The notes beneath the pieces were generated by a model. It made no database searches. It saw only the letters and a program-made list of their open reading frames with translations, and had not been told where the DNA came from. From NCBI RefSeq assembly GCF_014696625.1, contig NZ_JACJQL010000005.1:62001-126000 (forward strand): 64,000 bases of DNA. The letters are read 5' to 3'. The stretch is from Nostoc parmelioides FACHB-3921 (GTDB lineage Bacteria > Cyanobacteriota > Cyanobacteriia > Cyanobacteriales > Nostocaceae). The translations under genes and the position numbers were made by a program. Below, one piece after another: positions 27,568-36,919 of this stretch (position 1 is its first letter; each line of letters begins with the position of its first letter).

Positions 27568-28275
27568 CTAACAAGCACCGCTTTTTTTCAGCACTACCCA
27601 CACGGTTTTCAATATCAGATTGAGGTCATAAGTTATAGACCACTTACGTTGATAATCTAAATCCATCTGTACGATAGTTTCAAAATCTTTAATATTGGAA
27701 CGACCCTTAGTTTGCCATTCTCCCGTCATTCCTGGTTTAACCCGTAATCTTTCCCAGTGACGTGGTTCATAATGAACGACTTCATCAGGTGTGGGTGGAC
27801 GGGTTCCCACTAAACTCATATCCCCTATCAGAACATTCCAAAATTGGGGAAACTCATCTAAGCTGGTACGACGCAAAAATTTACCCATAGGGGTGATACG
27901 TGGGTCATTCACCGATTTAAATATGTGACCCTGAGCTTGGTTTTTTACCAAATGCTTAACTTTATCGGCGTTAACCACCATAGACCGAAATTTCCAAATG
28001 CGGAAATGTCTACCGTTCAGACCGCAACGAATTTGAGAATAAAATATGGGGCCAGGATCATTAATAATAGTAAGTATAGCGATGGGAACTGTGATAATAG
28101 CTGTAATTATCAGCCCCACAATAGCACCAATAATATCAATTAATCTTTTTCTAACGCTAATAGTTGAATAGTGTACAGGCTGTTGTAAAAAGTCCGCATT
28201 TGTTGGATGATTCACGATAGCTAATCTATCCATAGTAAAATGTTCCGGCTCAGGTGTAAAATCGGGTACGGACAT
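27568..28275 (-). CDS. Polyprenyl-phosphate sugar-1-phosphate transferase (WbaP/WcaJ-type catalytic domain)
   Basis: Starts surface-polysaccharide repeat units by moving a sugar phosphate to undecaprenyl phosphate at the inner membrane. After a 45-residue polar N-terminus come a hydrophobic membrane segment (about 47-72) and the conserved core: DPGPIFYSQIRCGLNGRHF, WKFRSMVVNAD, DPRITPMGKFLRRTSLDEFPQ, LIGDMSLVGTRP and VKPGMTGEWQ. It is the short form (235 residues) without the long N-terminal membrane domain of WbaP. There are no other polysaccharide genes adjacent. The C-terminus (KKSGAC) matches the family end. Confidence 0.92.
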   Translation of the reverse strand: MSVPDFTPEPEHFTMDRLAIVNHPTNADFLQQPVHYSTISVRKRLIDIIGAIVGLIITAIITVPIAILTIINDPGPIFYSQIRCGLNGRHFRIWKFRSMVVNADKVKHLVKNQAQGHIFKSVNDPRITPMGKFLRRTSLDEFPQFWNVLIGDMSLVGTRPPTPDEVVHYEPRHWERLRVKPGMTGEWQTKGRSNIKDFETIVQMDLDYQRKWSITYDLNLILKTVWVVLKKSGAC

Positions 28276-28984
28276 GACTGTAAAGTTAAATTTTCAGTTT
28301 TTGGTCAAATAAATTATTCTATGCTAGGTGTAAATATACACAAAAAGTCACTGGCATTAGAAATTTACTGCCCGTAGTTCATACAATCTTTTAATTTGAC
28401 TGGGGCATTTTAAGTTTTGGTTATGTTTTAATTAAGTATATTCAGCAAAATATGGAGGCGATCGCTGCGCCATAGATCAGTACTAGTCAAAACTACCCCA
28501 CACAACTGAATAATTTTAGGTACAGCCTCCATCTGGGAAAATTTTTTGTCAAACTGAGGTGATTTTTGATTTATGGAGTCAAGATTTATTGTAATCTTGA
28601 TAAACCATTGACCTTTTTAAATTACACACTCACTCGTATGGTTTGTTGACAGTTGACGGTTAAATGTCAACCGTCAATATGAAAAGATGTGCAAGTTAAA
28701 GCAAAAGCAGCTTCAGGCTTCTTTTGTTTTCTTTGCCTACTGCCAATCAATTTCGCAACCGTGTCTAACATAATAGGTTGATTTACCATTGACCAATTGT
28801 TACTACAAAGGCTAAAGTATCAGCTTTAATGTCTTGAGTTTGCAGTGGAACTATTTGCATCTGCAAACGTCTCGATGTCAGAAAATAGGCAAAAATATCA
28901 CCTTCCCACAGCACTTTCCGGAAAGTTTAAAAAACACCGGAAAATATTGCAAATAATCTCTGTAGCTCCTCACAATTCACACGC
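28276..28984. other. Gene-free region with STRR hairpin
   Basis: No gene is seen. Around 28654-28677 TTGACGGTT pairs with AACCGTCAA (loop about 7 bases), followed by GATGTGCAAGTTAAAGC, which resembles part of family C. The region carries the promoters of the divergent sugar transferase and beta-lactamase-like genes. Confidence 0.5.
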
Positions 28985-30259
28985 ATGAAGTCACCTTTTC
29001 TCTTACTCGGCCTCATTAGCACAATTCTTTTATCTACTCCAGCAAATGCCGCTCGCTTAGAATCATGGAAATTTGATCCTAATCGGAATCAACTAAATAT
29101 CACGACTGATTCAGAAGTTAAGCCCAGAGCTTTTTTAATTAATAATCCAGACAGAATTGTCATTGACCTACCAGGAACAAGTTTCAAAGCTAATACACAG
29201 CGTAAAAATTTTGGAGCCGCCGTGCGAGAAATTCGCATTGGTAAGGTTGAGAATAACACGGCCAGAATTGTGGTGGAGTTAGCACCAGGTTATACAACCT
29301 CTCCCGACAAGTTAGTAATTAAAGGTGATTCTGCCTCACATTGGATTCTTAATTTTTCAGCTATTAAGAAGGAATCTGATAATACAGTATCCGGTGAAGA
29401 AAAAATCTCAATTCCTGTCAGTAATAATTTAGAATTTGCGGGAGTTGTTCCTTTAAGTAGAGAAATATCACAGCTAGATTCTCAAATTAAACGATTGATG
29501 AACCGCTATAGTTCTCTCTCAGCCGGGATGTTTTTCTTAGATATGGAAACCGGCGAGTATCTAGATATCAATGGAGAAAAAACATTTGCCGCAGCCAGCA
29601 CAATTAAATTTCCGATTCTCATTGCTTTGTTTGAAGAAATCGATGCTGGCAGAATTAACCCAAATGAAACTTTGGTAATGCGGCGTGACTTGATGACTGG
29701 TGGTTCGGGAACGATGCAATATAGAAAAGCAGGCAGTAGATTTAAGCTGATGGAAACTGCTAGCAAAATGATGATTATCAGCGATAATACCGCCACGAAC
29801 ATGATTATTGACCGATTAGGTGGTAAAAATCGATTAAATCAAAGATTTCGCACTTGGGGACTACAAAATACAGTCATTCGCAATTTGCTAGGAGATTTCA
29901 AAGGAACTAACAAAACTAGTCCTAAAGATTTAGTGCGTTTAGCCGCCTTGATTTCCAACAATAAGTTGCTAAGTGCTACCAGCAACTCACGGGTTATGGA
30001 CATTATGAGTCGCTGTAAAAATAGAAGCTTGTTGCCAGTAGGCCTGGGTAAAGGTGCAGTCATCGCCCATAAAACAGGGACTCTTGGAAGAGTTTTAGGA
30101 GACGCGGGAATTATCCAAACACCTTCTGGTAAACGTTATTTGGCAGGCATCATAGTAGCCAGGCCTTTTGGTGATGCTAGAGCTAGAGCTTTCATCAATC
30201 AAGTTTCTCGCCTAGTATATGGCTATCTAGACCAACCAACATCAGCGAGAAATTTCTGA
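28985..30259 (+). CDS. AMIN domain fused to class A beta-lactamase-like domain
   Basis: A 424-residue exported protein. A signal peptide (1-22, ending TPANA) precedes an AMIN domain (about 25-125), which usually localises envelope proteins to peptidoglycan. From about 165 a serine-beta-lactamase-type domain has Ser205-x-x-Lys208 (STIK), Ser266-Asp267-Asn268 (SDN) and Lys363-Thr-Gly (KTG). The omega-loop region (about 299-313, RNLLGDFKGTNKTSP) is short and lacks the Glu166 used for deacylation in class A enzymes. It may therefore be a peptidoglycan-acting or penicillin-binding relative rather than a resistance enzyme (inference). Confidence 0.87.
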   Translation: MKSPFLLLGLISTILLSTPANAARLESWKFDPNRNQLNITTDSEVKPRAFLINNPDRIVIDLPGTSFKANTQRKNFGAAVREIRIGKVENNTARIVVELAPGYTTSPDKLVIKGDSASHWILNFSAIKKESDNTVSGEEKISIPVSNNLEFAGVVPLSREISQLDSQIKRLMNRYSSLSAGMFFLDMETGEYLDINGEKTFAAASTIKFPILIALFEEIDAGRINPNETLVMRRDLMTGGSGTMQYRKAGSRFKLMETASKMMIISDNTATNMIIDRLGGKNRLNQRFRTWGLQNTVIRNLLGDFKGTNKTSPKDLVRLAALISNNKLLSATSNSRVMDIMSRCKNRSLLPVGLGKGAVIAHKTGTLGRVLGDAGIIQTPSGKRYLAGIIVARPFGDARARAFINQVSRLVYGYLDQPTSARNF

Positions 30260-30282
30260 TTATAGCTTCATGGGATATGAGC

Positions 30283-30395
30283 TAAACTATTCTGCTTTTA
30301 AGTTGCATAATCCATCGTGAAGGCTGTTGACCGTTAACAGTTAACAGTCAACAGCCCTTATTAGTATTTATGCAATTTAGGCGCGCATTAGCTTA
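30283..30395. repeat. MITE-like repeat, family C, complete inverted copy
   Basis: Starts TAAACTATTCTGCTTTTAAG and ends GCGCGCATTAGCTTA, the reverse complement of the layout at 23138-23257. The core holds TTGACCG, TTAACAG, TTAACAG and TCAACAG heptamers. It lies between the AMIN/beta-lactamase gene and the convergent DUF1350 gene. Confidence 0.82.
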
Positions 30396-30455
30396 GTAGG
30401 GGTGTTGCTGTGCGCCCCTACTGTTATCTATTTGTTGCAAAGATGATGAAAATTG

Positions 30456-31514
30456 CTATAGTTGTCGTTCTTTTTCTAAAGCCTGAAGCAATTTATCTAT
30501 ATATATTTCCAACTCAGAACTGCGTCTTTGGGGCGATTCAATAATAGGTAAGCTATCGGGAAAATTCACTACATAACCACCGACTCGAATACCTAAAGGT
30601 TTTAAGTGACCACCGACTAAATAATTCTGGAAATCTGTTGGTGGCTTTTTGAAAACATTGATAAACCAGTCACCCGTTGACTTAGCAATATTATCTGATT
30701 TGAAGCGAATCAATCCCAGAAGATTAAAGAGATTGGTAGCTTGAATTAAAGCATAAGTTTCTTGAGGACTGGGTTTAACACCCCAGCCTAATCTATCAAT
30801 AATATTTGCTAAAAATTTGGGAACTGCACTATCAGTACCAGTATTGACAGGAGCTAAAAGTATAGATGTCTGTCCTTTAATGAAGATGCTTTTAAAGAAA
30901 GTTTTGTCAATATTTGGATTTTCCATCCTATCCCAGTAAGTATCTGGCTCATACCCAAGATAATATTTAATTAATTGGGTTGCTTTAGCACGTTGTTGCT
31001 GGAGATCCTTCATGAGGACTTCTAGATTTTCGACAATAGCTTGAATTTTGCGTTCATTTTTCGCCTGCTCTGATGGGTTTGATGTTTTGGTTACGATATC
31101 ACGAATCAATTCTTCCAGTTCTTTGGGCTGTTGCGGTAATGCTGAAAAAGCCTCCAAAAGAGCAATATACTTACAGCCAATACTATGTCCTATCCAGGAA
31201 AATTTCCGATCATTTAAATAAACTTGATAATCATAATTAGCAAGCTTTGCCATTCTAATTAACTCTGGGGTAATTTCATATTCTTCCCTGATTAAAAACC
31301 CTGCTTCTGCGTAATGATTAAAAGTAAAATTAAAAGGCAGAAGAATGATAGTGTAGCCGTTATAAAATAGATATTGTAATAAATAGCGATAGAATAGCAT
31401 GGGGGCAAAAGTACCGAAGAAAGCCCCACCAATAAATTGAATAACACCTTTGGGTTTTGGATGTAAAGCCACCCAGCTATGAGAAACAGGTTGAAACCTC
31501 AGTTTTGCTTTCAT
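30456..31514 (-). CDS. DUF1350 family protein (alpha/beta-hydrolase-like)
   Basis: A 352-residue soluble protein of a family shared by cyanobacteria and plant chloroplasts. It opens with WVALHPKPKGVIQFIGGAFFGTFAP, then YRYLLQYLFYNGYTIILLPF. GHSIGCKYIALL resembles an alpha/beta-hydrolase nucleophile elbow (G-x-S-x-G). A helical, charged insert (about 130-175, ELEELIRDIVTKT and QQQRAKAT) interrupts the domain. The function is unknown. Two repeats lie upstream of its start (31598-31710, 32018-32110), and no partner gene is adjacent. Confidence 0.82.
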   Translation of the reverse strand: MKAKLRFQPVSHSWVALHPKPKGVIQFIGGAFFGTFAPMLFYRYLLQYLFYNGYTIILLPFNFTFNHYAEAGFLIREEYEITPELIRMAKLANYDYQVYLNDRKFSWIGHSIGCKYIALLEAFSALPQQPKELEELIRDIVTKTSNPSEQAKNERKIQAIVENLEVLMKDLQQQRAKATQLIKYYLGYEPDTYWDRMENPNIDKTFFKSIFIKGQTSILLAPVNTGTDSAVPKFLANIIDRLGWGVKPSPQETYALIQATNLFNLLGLIRFKSDNIAKSTGDWFINVFKKPPTDFQNYLVGGHLKPLGIRVGGYVVNFPDSLPIIESPQRRSSELEIYIDKLLQALEKERQL

Positions 31515-31597
31515 AATTATTTATACCTGATAAACACGACAAATTGAGGACATTCTCAAGATTGAGAAGACCATGATTAAATTGAATTGTTCATAAG

Positions 31598-31710
31598 TAG
31601 GACTTACGCACTAAAATTTTCTGTTGAGACCGGGTGTAAGGGTTTCAAACATTTATACCCCTACACCCTTATCCAAACCCTTGACATTTCGTTTTCATGC
31701 GTAAGTCCTA
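31598..31710. repeat. MITE-like repeat, family B, complete, with 13-bp perfect terminal inverted repeats
   Basis: TAGGACTTACGCA at the left and TGCGTAAGTCCTA at the right are exact inverted repeats. ATAAG directly precedes the element and directly follows it, as expected of a 5-bp target duplication. The interior (113 bp in total) has GGGTGTAAGGGT and ACACCCTTA segments and no coding capacity. Confidence 0.85.
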
Positions 31711-32017
31711 ATAAGTCCTTCTGCAAATATGAAACTTTAGTTATCTTATGATTACTAAAGTCGCCATCAGAAGTAAAATATTTACGTCCGTTTAGTAATC
31801 GGTTCATAATGTCATACTTTAGCCTAAATAAAAATGCCAAAGTTTTGTGATTATTGTTTACAATAAATTCTTAGACATCGCTTTAATTACTAACTTTTGA
31901 CATAACTAATTTACCAACAAGTCTTGATACAACAGCAGAGGTCGTTATTCCTGAAGACGACTCATGAACCTATGTAGTTAAACAAGAGGGGATGGTAAGC
32001 ATAATCTATTAATTAGT

Positions 32018-32110
32018 TTTTACACTTCTTCGATAGGAATCAGATTTGATTATGGAAATGCTTGAAGTATCTGTAGGGTGGGCAATGCTCACCGTATCAT
32101 GGTTGTGGCG
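32018..32110. repeat. Dispersed repeat shared with 22836-22915
   Basis: GAAGTATCTGTA, then GGCAATGCTCACC and TATCATGG correspond to GAAGTATCTGTA, GGCAATGCCCACC and TATCATAG near 22868. An upstream AATC(A/C)GATTT segment is also shared. The rest of the 31711-32285 gene-free stretch shows nothing else. Confidence 0.55.
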
Positions 32111-32285
32111 GGCATTGCTCTATGTATATTTCACAAATCAAATACTAGTCCTATAGTTTGTTAACCTATCGAGTATATGTCTGTTGATTTATAAACTTAA
32201 AAAGATTGATTCTGGCTTTATTTTCTAACAGTCTTGGGATGAATGATCGCAGTATAGTAACTTTAATTAAGGTAGGTATTGAGCA

Positions 32286-34199
32286 ATGGTACGTTTAAAG
32301 CCGTGGCAGTGGGTGGTATTGGCAATGCCGATCGCCTCCATCATGATTTTCTTGCTAGTATCCGCAGGGATGCAGATTCATACTTGGGGAATAAGTTGGA
32401 TTTGGGCTGTGTTTACCTTGGTATTTGTAGCTTGGCGTTGGTTGTTGGTGAAATGGACACAACCAGCCATCCGGCAAATAGAAGCTGCATTAGCCGAAGT
32501 TAAAGAAGAACTCAAATCTGCGGTGGAGGACACAACACCAAGCGTCAGCAGTGATAAGACACAACAAATAGAAGCAGCTTTACAGGAAATCCTGACAATT
32601 GCCCAAGGCGATCGCCCAATTTGGGAAGATTGGACAACATTTTGGCAAAGATGTCAAGATTTAGTTAGAGCGATCGCCCTGATTTATTATCCCCAGGTGC
32701 AGTATCCCTTACTAAATATCTACGTCCCCCAAGCTTACGGATTGATTCGGGGAACAGTCGATGACTTAGATCAGTGGATGCAGAAGTTATCACCAGCACT
32801 CAATCAGGTAACAATTGGGCAAGCATACCAAGCATACGAAGTGTATCGCAAACTAGAACCATCAGCGCGGAAGGTCTGGCGTGCATGGAACTGGGCGCAG
32901 TGGTTGTTAAATCCTGTGGCTGCGGCGGCTAACCGGGCAACTAAGGGAACAACTAATCAAGCAAATCAGCAATTATTGGTGAATTTAGGGCAATTGCTGC
33001 GGGAAGCTGCTTTAAACAACTTGTGTCGCCAGGCGATCGCCCTCTACAGTGGAACTACAGTAAATATCTCCACAGCTACCGTTTCTACCCCAACCTTACC
33101 AAAAACCAAAACTCAAACACTAGAAAACATTCTCGCACAAGCCCAGCCAGTCGAGAAAGTTACCCAGAAACCTGTAAATATTTTACTGGCAGGAAGAACG
33201 GGAGCAGGCAAAAGCAGTTTAATTAATACCATCTTCCAAAGTAATTTGGCAGAAGTTGATGTGTTACCCAGCACCGCCGAAATTCAAAATTACCACTGGC
33301 AAACCCAAGATGGGGAAACCTTGAATCTCTTGGACACACCAGGATACGAACAAGTTAAACGGGGCGATTTACGGGATTCCGTATTAGAATATGCCACCAA
33401 AGCCGACTTATTACTGTTAGTCACTCCTGTACTTGACCCCGCTTTACAAATGGATGTGGACTTTTTGCAAGAAATCAAAGCCACAGTTGCAGACATCCCC
33501 GCAATCGCCGTAGTTACTCAAGTAGATCGCCTGCGTCCCATCCGTGAATGGCAACCGCCTTATGATTGGGAATTGGGTAACAGACCCAAGGAAATTGCCA
33601 TCCGCGAAGCTACAGAGTACCGTGCTAACTTGTTAGGAGACTTTTGTAATCTAGTCCTACCCATTGTCACAGGTGATACACAAACAGGTAGACTTGCTTG
33701 GGGAATAGAGGCTTTATCCTTGGGATTAATCCAGGCGATCGCCCCAGCCAAACAACTCAGACTCGCCCGCTTTTTGCGTAACCTAGAAGCCCGTACTGTA
33801 GCTGCTGCCAAAATCATCGACCACTACACATTACAAATGGCAACCACCCAAGGATTGACAGCATTACTCAAAAGTCCAGTGCTTCAGTTCATTTCTACCA
33901 TTTCCACTGGTTCCCCAACCTTAGCTTACCTACTAGCAGAACAAATTCCCGTAGAACAGTTACCCATCGTCATTGGTAAACTGCAAATGGCTTATGATTT
34001 ATTCTCCCTATTAAAAACAGAAGAATCCAGCACCCTCAACTTTGACCTCTTATCTCTGTGGCCGCTACTTTTAGAAAACCCCACCACACCAGACCGCAAC
34101 GCCTGGGCTTTTGGTCATGCGCTAGTTGAATACTGGACTCAAAATTTAACAGTTGAACAATTACGGCAGCGTTTCGACTATTATTTACAGCAGATTTGA
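32286..34199 (+). CDS. Membrane-anchored Era-like GTPase
   Basis: A 637-residue protein with two N-terminal membrane helices (about 9-28 and 34-55), a charged and partly repeated helical stretch (QIEAALAEVKEEL near 64, QIEAALQEIL near 94), a long helical region, and a GTPase domain at about 296-480. G1 is GRTGAGKS (303-310), G3 is DTPG (350-353) and G4 is TQVD (411-414); the order is that of TRAFAC/Era-like GTPases. The C-terminal part is helical and unlike DUF697 proteins I recall, though it may be a divergent version. Its stop is 3 bases from the convergent toxin gene. The role is unknown. Confidence 0.8.
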   Translation: MVRLKPWQWVVLAMPIASIMIFLLVSAGMQIHTWGISWIWAVFTLVFVAWRWLLVKWTQPAIRQIEAALAEVKEELKSAVEDTTPSVSSDKTQQIEAALQEILTIAQGDRPIWEDWTTFWQRCQDLVRAIALIYYPQVQYPLLNIYVPQAYGLIRGTVDDLDQWMQKLSPALNQVTIGQAYQAYEVYRKLEPSARKVWRAWNWAQWLLNPVAAAANRATKGTTNQANQQLLVNLGQLLREAALNNLCRQAIALYSGTTVNISTATVSTPTLPKTKTQTLENILAQAQPVEKVTQKPVNILLAGRTGAGKSSLINTIFQSNLAEVDVLPSTAEIQNYHWQTQDGETLNLLDTPGYEQVKRGDLRDSVLEYATKADLLLLVTPVLDPALQMDVDFLQEIKATVADIPAIAVVTQVDRLRPIREWQPPYDWELGNRPKEIAIREATEYRANLLGDFCNLVLPIVTGDTQTGRLAWGIEALSLGLIQAIAPAKQLRLARFLRNLEARTVAAAKIIDHYTLQMATTQGLTALLKSPVLQFISTISTGSPTLAYLLAEQIPVEQLPIVIGKLQMAYDLFSLLKTEESSTLNFDLLSLWPLLLENPTTPDRNAWAFGHALVEYWTQNLTVEQLRQRFDYYLQQI

Positions 34200-34202
34200 G
34201 AA

Positions 34203-34535
34203 TCAGCGATCGCTATAATGATACCGAGCCTGAATAAACTCAATTCGGCTATCAGTCACGACATAAACAATCCGGTCAGTCTGATTAATTCGGCGTGACC
34301 AAACGTTTGCATCCCGATATTTTAATGGTTCAGGCTTGCCTGTTCCTTGAAAGGGATTGCGTCTAATCTCTTCTACTAAAGATAAGACGCGGAGTGCAGT
34401 CTTTCTATTCGTTTCTACCCAATAGGTAAGGTCTTCCAAAAATCTCTTATCAAAAACAAGGTCGCGTTCTGAATTATTTTCTAGGGAAACTTCAGATGGA
34501 GAAAGGGGTTCTGGTTCTAAATTATCTGAAGACAT
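34203..34535 (-). CDS. YoeB-like toxin (RelE superfamily mRNA endoribonuclease)
   Basis: The core (about 24-110) matches Txe/YoeB toxins: FDKRFLEDLTYWVETN, NPFQGTGKPEPLK, WSRRINQTDRIVYVV and the C-terminal RYHY that carries the catalytic His and Tyr. YoeB is normally 84-90 residues; here a 23-residue acidic, Ser-rich extension precedes the core, and no internal ATG offers a shorter start. It lies 9 bases downstream of a Phd/YefM-like antitoxin gene, the standard toxin-second order. When free, it should cleave mRNA on the ribosome. Confidence 0.88.
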   Translation of the reverse strand: MSSDNLEPEPLSPSEVSLENNSERDLVFDKRFLEDLTYWVETNRKTALRVLSLVEEIRRNPFQGTGKPEPLKYRDANVWSRRINQTDRIVYVVTDSRIEFIQARYHYSDR

Positions 34536-34544
34536 CGAATTTAG

Positions 34545-34832
34545 TTACTCTTCTTCATAAAGTCCAAATTCCTGGCGGAGTTCATCTATGGTTTGCGGAT
34601 GATTCGTCTTAGCCTTCACTCGCTGTAAAGCATCTAGAAGTCGTGCGGCATTTTCAGGTGATTGAAATAAGTATGCTGTTTCTATAATGCTATTAAGTTC
34701 CGCAGTAGGAATTACAGACACACTTTCAGCACCTTCACGATTAACAATCACAGGTTCACGGCTATTAACTGCTTCTTCATAAATTTTGTCAAAATTATTA
34801 CACGCCTCTGTATAGTTTGTTTGGCTAGGCAT
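34545..34832 (-). CDS. YefM/Phd-like antitoxin
   Basis: A 95-residue antitoxin. The N-terminal DNA-binding fold has NYTEACNNFDKIYEEAVNSREPVIVNREGAESVSVIP, including the NREG segment typical of YefM. The C-terminal tail (about 55-95) is helical and acidic and should wrap the toxin. It lies directly upstream of the YoeB-like gene. The complex would be expected to repress its own promoter; I did not find a convincing operator palindrome in the bases before 34832. Confidence 0.87.
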   Translation of the reverse strand: MPSQTNYTEACNNFDKIYEEAVNSREPVIVNREGAESVSVIPTAELNSIIETAYLFQSPENAARLLDALQRVKAKTNHPQTIDELRQEFGLYEEE

Positions 34833-35350
34833 TTGTTATTCCTCTAGTTATCTATTAGTCTTTGGTGGAAGTTGACTATAGAGTTTTTGCATCCTAAATT
34901 TCTTTGGGCGGTGAATAGTTGATTCAAGGATGCTTACAGAATATTTTAGCTAAATCTTGCCGCAAATCTTTTGCGCGCTATTGTATGACCGACCTCCATC
35001 GGCGATCGCCTGAAATCTCTCTAATGGAAACCCCCAATACAGCAATATGGTTGGCTTACGGAGGAGAGGAACGAAAGAGGTAAGGCGGATCGTATTTTCA
35101 TGTCGTCAGAAGTAGTATGATAACGTTTCTATACCGGAGTCCACACAACAGGATTTGAGCTAGTAAAGTGTGATTATGCAGAATGTTTAATAAATTTATT
35201 AAATCAACCATTAAATAATTAAAAAACCAGAAGACGTAGGAACCCTGATCGCAGTTCTTATTTTTTGGACCAAAAGCCTAATGCAGTAAGGTTTATGGGA
35301 TTTTTTTAGGAGAGTTGCTATCGGCAGATTGCAGATGTGGTTATCAAAAA
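34833..35350. other. Gene-free region upstream of the toxin-antitoxin pair
   Basis: No ORF with supportable signals. It contains one HIP1-like GGCGATCGCC (about 35001) and AT-rich tracts. The toxin-antitoxin promoter must lie at its left edge. Confidence 0.45.
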
Positions 35351-35674
35351 TTAGATTAAAGGACTAATAGTAACTTCGCCATTTGTTAATTTTGCCCAAA
35401 TAAAAATCTGTTTTCCGTTGTCACAAGAAACTTGATATTTAGGCGATTCAACAGTCCAAAACTCCCCCTGATTTACGCTGTCAATTTTTTCACATTTGAA
35501 TCCATTCTTAGCAGCATATTGTTTTATATCTTTGGATATATTCTCTACCGATTCATCGGCTGGAAACGATTTTACATCAAGCTTTTGCTCATTATTATGC
35601 TGGTTTACTGAAGTGCTGTTTGTGCAACTTAGAGATAGTAATAATGGGATCAATAGTAAAAACTTGGATGTCAT
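35351..35674 (-). CDS. Small predicted lipoprotein, unknown function
   Basis: A 107-residue protein with a lipoprotein signal (MTSKFLLLIPLLLSLSC, lipid-modified Cys at 17). The mature part is polar, with two further Cys residues in GFKCEKIDS and QVSCDNG that could form a disulfide, and it ends WAKLTNGEVTISPLI. I do not recognise the family. It stands alone between two gene-free stretches. The signal peptide and clean length support a real gene. Confidence 0.65.
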   Translation of the reverse strand: MTSKFLLLIPLLLSLSCTNSTSVNQHNNEQKLDVKSFPADESVENISKDIKQYAAKNGFKCEKIDSVNQGEFWTVESPKYQVSCDNGKQIFIWAKLTNGEVTISPLI

Positions 35675-36266
35675 TAAGAAAAAGTCTAATGCTATAAAAA
35701 TTGATTTTATCCGGTTTGTTGCACAAAATTTTTCCTTTATAAAAATCTACAAATTCTTCTGTAATAGAAAAAATCAAGCCAATACCAAGCTTGATGATTG
35801 CTGACGTAATACAGAAATGCACGGCTGGCGTGCTTAGTAGTCGCCACAAACACTAACTACTTACTTAGATTATGGTAATAACCTTGGATGGCTACATTAT
35901 TTTTATCGAGTTTTTGAAGATAGTGTTGGGGTTGTGCAAGTGTTAGCGGTTATCAGAATCTAGAATCCATATTTGCAGATGTGGATGATGAGTAAATTTT
36001 TGAGTTGCTGGCAGAAAGTGACAAGCATTAGATTAGCGTGAGTTAGACAGAACTTAACCCCCATCCCTTCCCTACTTCCCTACAAGGGAAGGCTGCTCAA
36101 AATCTATAAACTGGGTACTAAATAATCAGGGTTTTAAGCCTCTCCCCGCGTCGGGGAGAGGTTTGGAGAGGGGTTCTTCGGAATTTATACCCCAAAGCCC
36201 GTATAAGAGGGAATAAACCAACAAGTTCTGTGACGTATCGGCCTACGCTAGGCGATCGCAACTGCC
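35675..36266. other. Gene-free region with repeat hairpins
   Basis: CCTTCCC (36066-36072) pairs with GGGAAGG (36086-36092), and a longer GC-rich hairpin follows at 36139-36161. These belong to common cyanobacterial intergenic repeats. No gene is seen. Confidence 0.5.
36139..36161. repeat. GC-rich repeat hairpin
   Basis: CCTCTCCCCG and CGGGGAGAGG pair perfectly over 10 bp with a 3-base loop (CGT), much more GC-rich than the surroundings. GGAGAGGGG repeats just after it. Confidence 0.75.
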
Positions 36267-36755
36267 CTACCCTTCTGGTAAACTGGCAAACACTTGCTCA
36301 ACTAATTCCTTAGTCTTCACTTCCAAACGCTGCCAATCGACCTCACCTGTTTCATCCATTAAACTAGTATCAATATCAACGATCTCACTCCCAGATGTGT
36401 AATTACGGAAACACACCTGATAACACAGTTCCCACAAATCGATACTGGCACTTTGGTCTTGACGTTGCAAACATAGATGATATCCTGGGTGGGGCATTGG
36501 CAGTTTAGCCAAAGTTTCCCTGATGGCATCAGCCTGTTCTAAGGTTGCAGATTCCATTTCCTGCAATAACTGCGTCACCAAAGTTTTAGTTTCATCTGTG
36601 GTGTTGGGGGGCCAAATTAACACATCTTGGTAAGTTCCTTTCCAAGCAGATTCATCTAGCTGCTTGCGGAGATTATCGACAACGCGAATAAAAGCAGGCT
36701 GCATGAGGAGTTCGGCCTGGTGCCAGGTATCTTGGTTTGTTATTCTGGGTGGCAT
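36267..36755 (-). CDS. Conserved cyanobacterial hypothetical protein
   Basis: A 162-residue acidic soluble protein. There is no signal peptide or membrane helix. Visible segments are WHQAELLMQPAFIRVVDNLRK, ALPMPHPGY-like LAKLPMPHPGYHLCLQ, and LWELCYQVCFRNY. The C-terminus is helical (QRLEVKTKELVEQVFASL). I recall similar proteins in many cyanobacteria without a known function. It is divergent from the kinase gene across a 164-base gap. Confidence 0.65.
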   Translation of the reverse strand: MPPRITNQDTWHQAELLMQPAFIRVVDNLRKQLDESAWKGTYQDVLIWPPNTTDETKTLVTQLLQEMESATLEQADAIRETLAKLPMPHPGYHLCLQRQDQSASIDLWELCYQVCFRNYTSGSEIVDIDTSLMDETGEVDWQRLEVKTKELVEQVFASLPEG

Positions 36756-36919
36756 TGGTAATTAACAAAGGCACTAAAAGAAAAATTTACAGTCTTGTTT
36801 ATTAAAAAGATTGCTTATATAGTCCAAATCTTTTATCAAGATAGCGGATTTCATGTAAAAAAAATTGGAGATATTTATTACCATCGGCGGAATCTAGGTA
36901 ATAACTCTGGGGAGGGAAT

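Noticed and set aside
28985..30259. Antibiotic-resistance beta-lactamase
   Set aside because: The AMIN domain, chromosomal setting and missing Glu166 equivalent make a cell-wall role more likely than resistance.
35496..35849. ORFs opposite and upstream of the small lipoprotein gene
   Set aside because: They overlap a gene with a clear lipobox and lack start signals.
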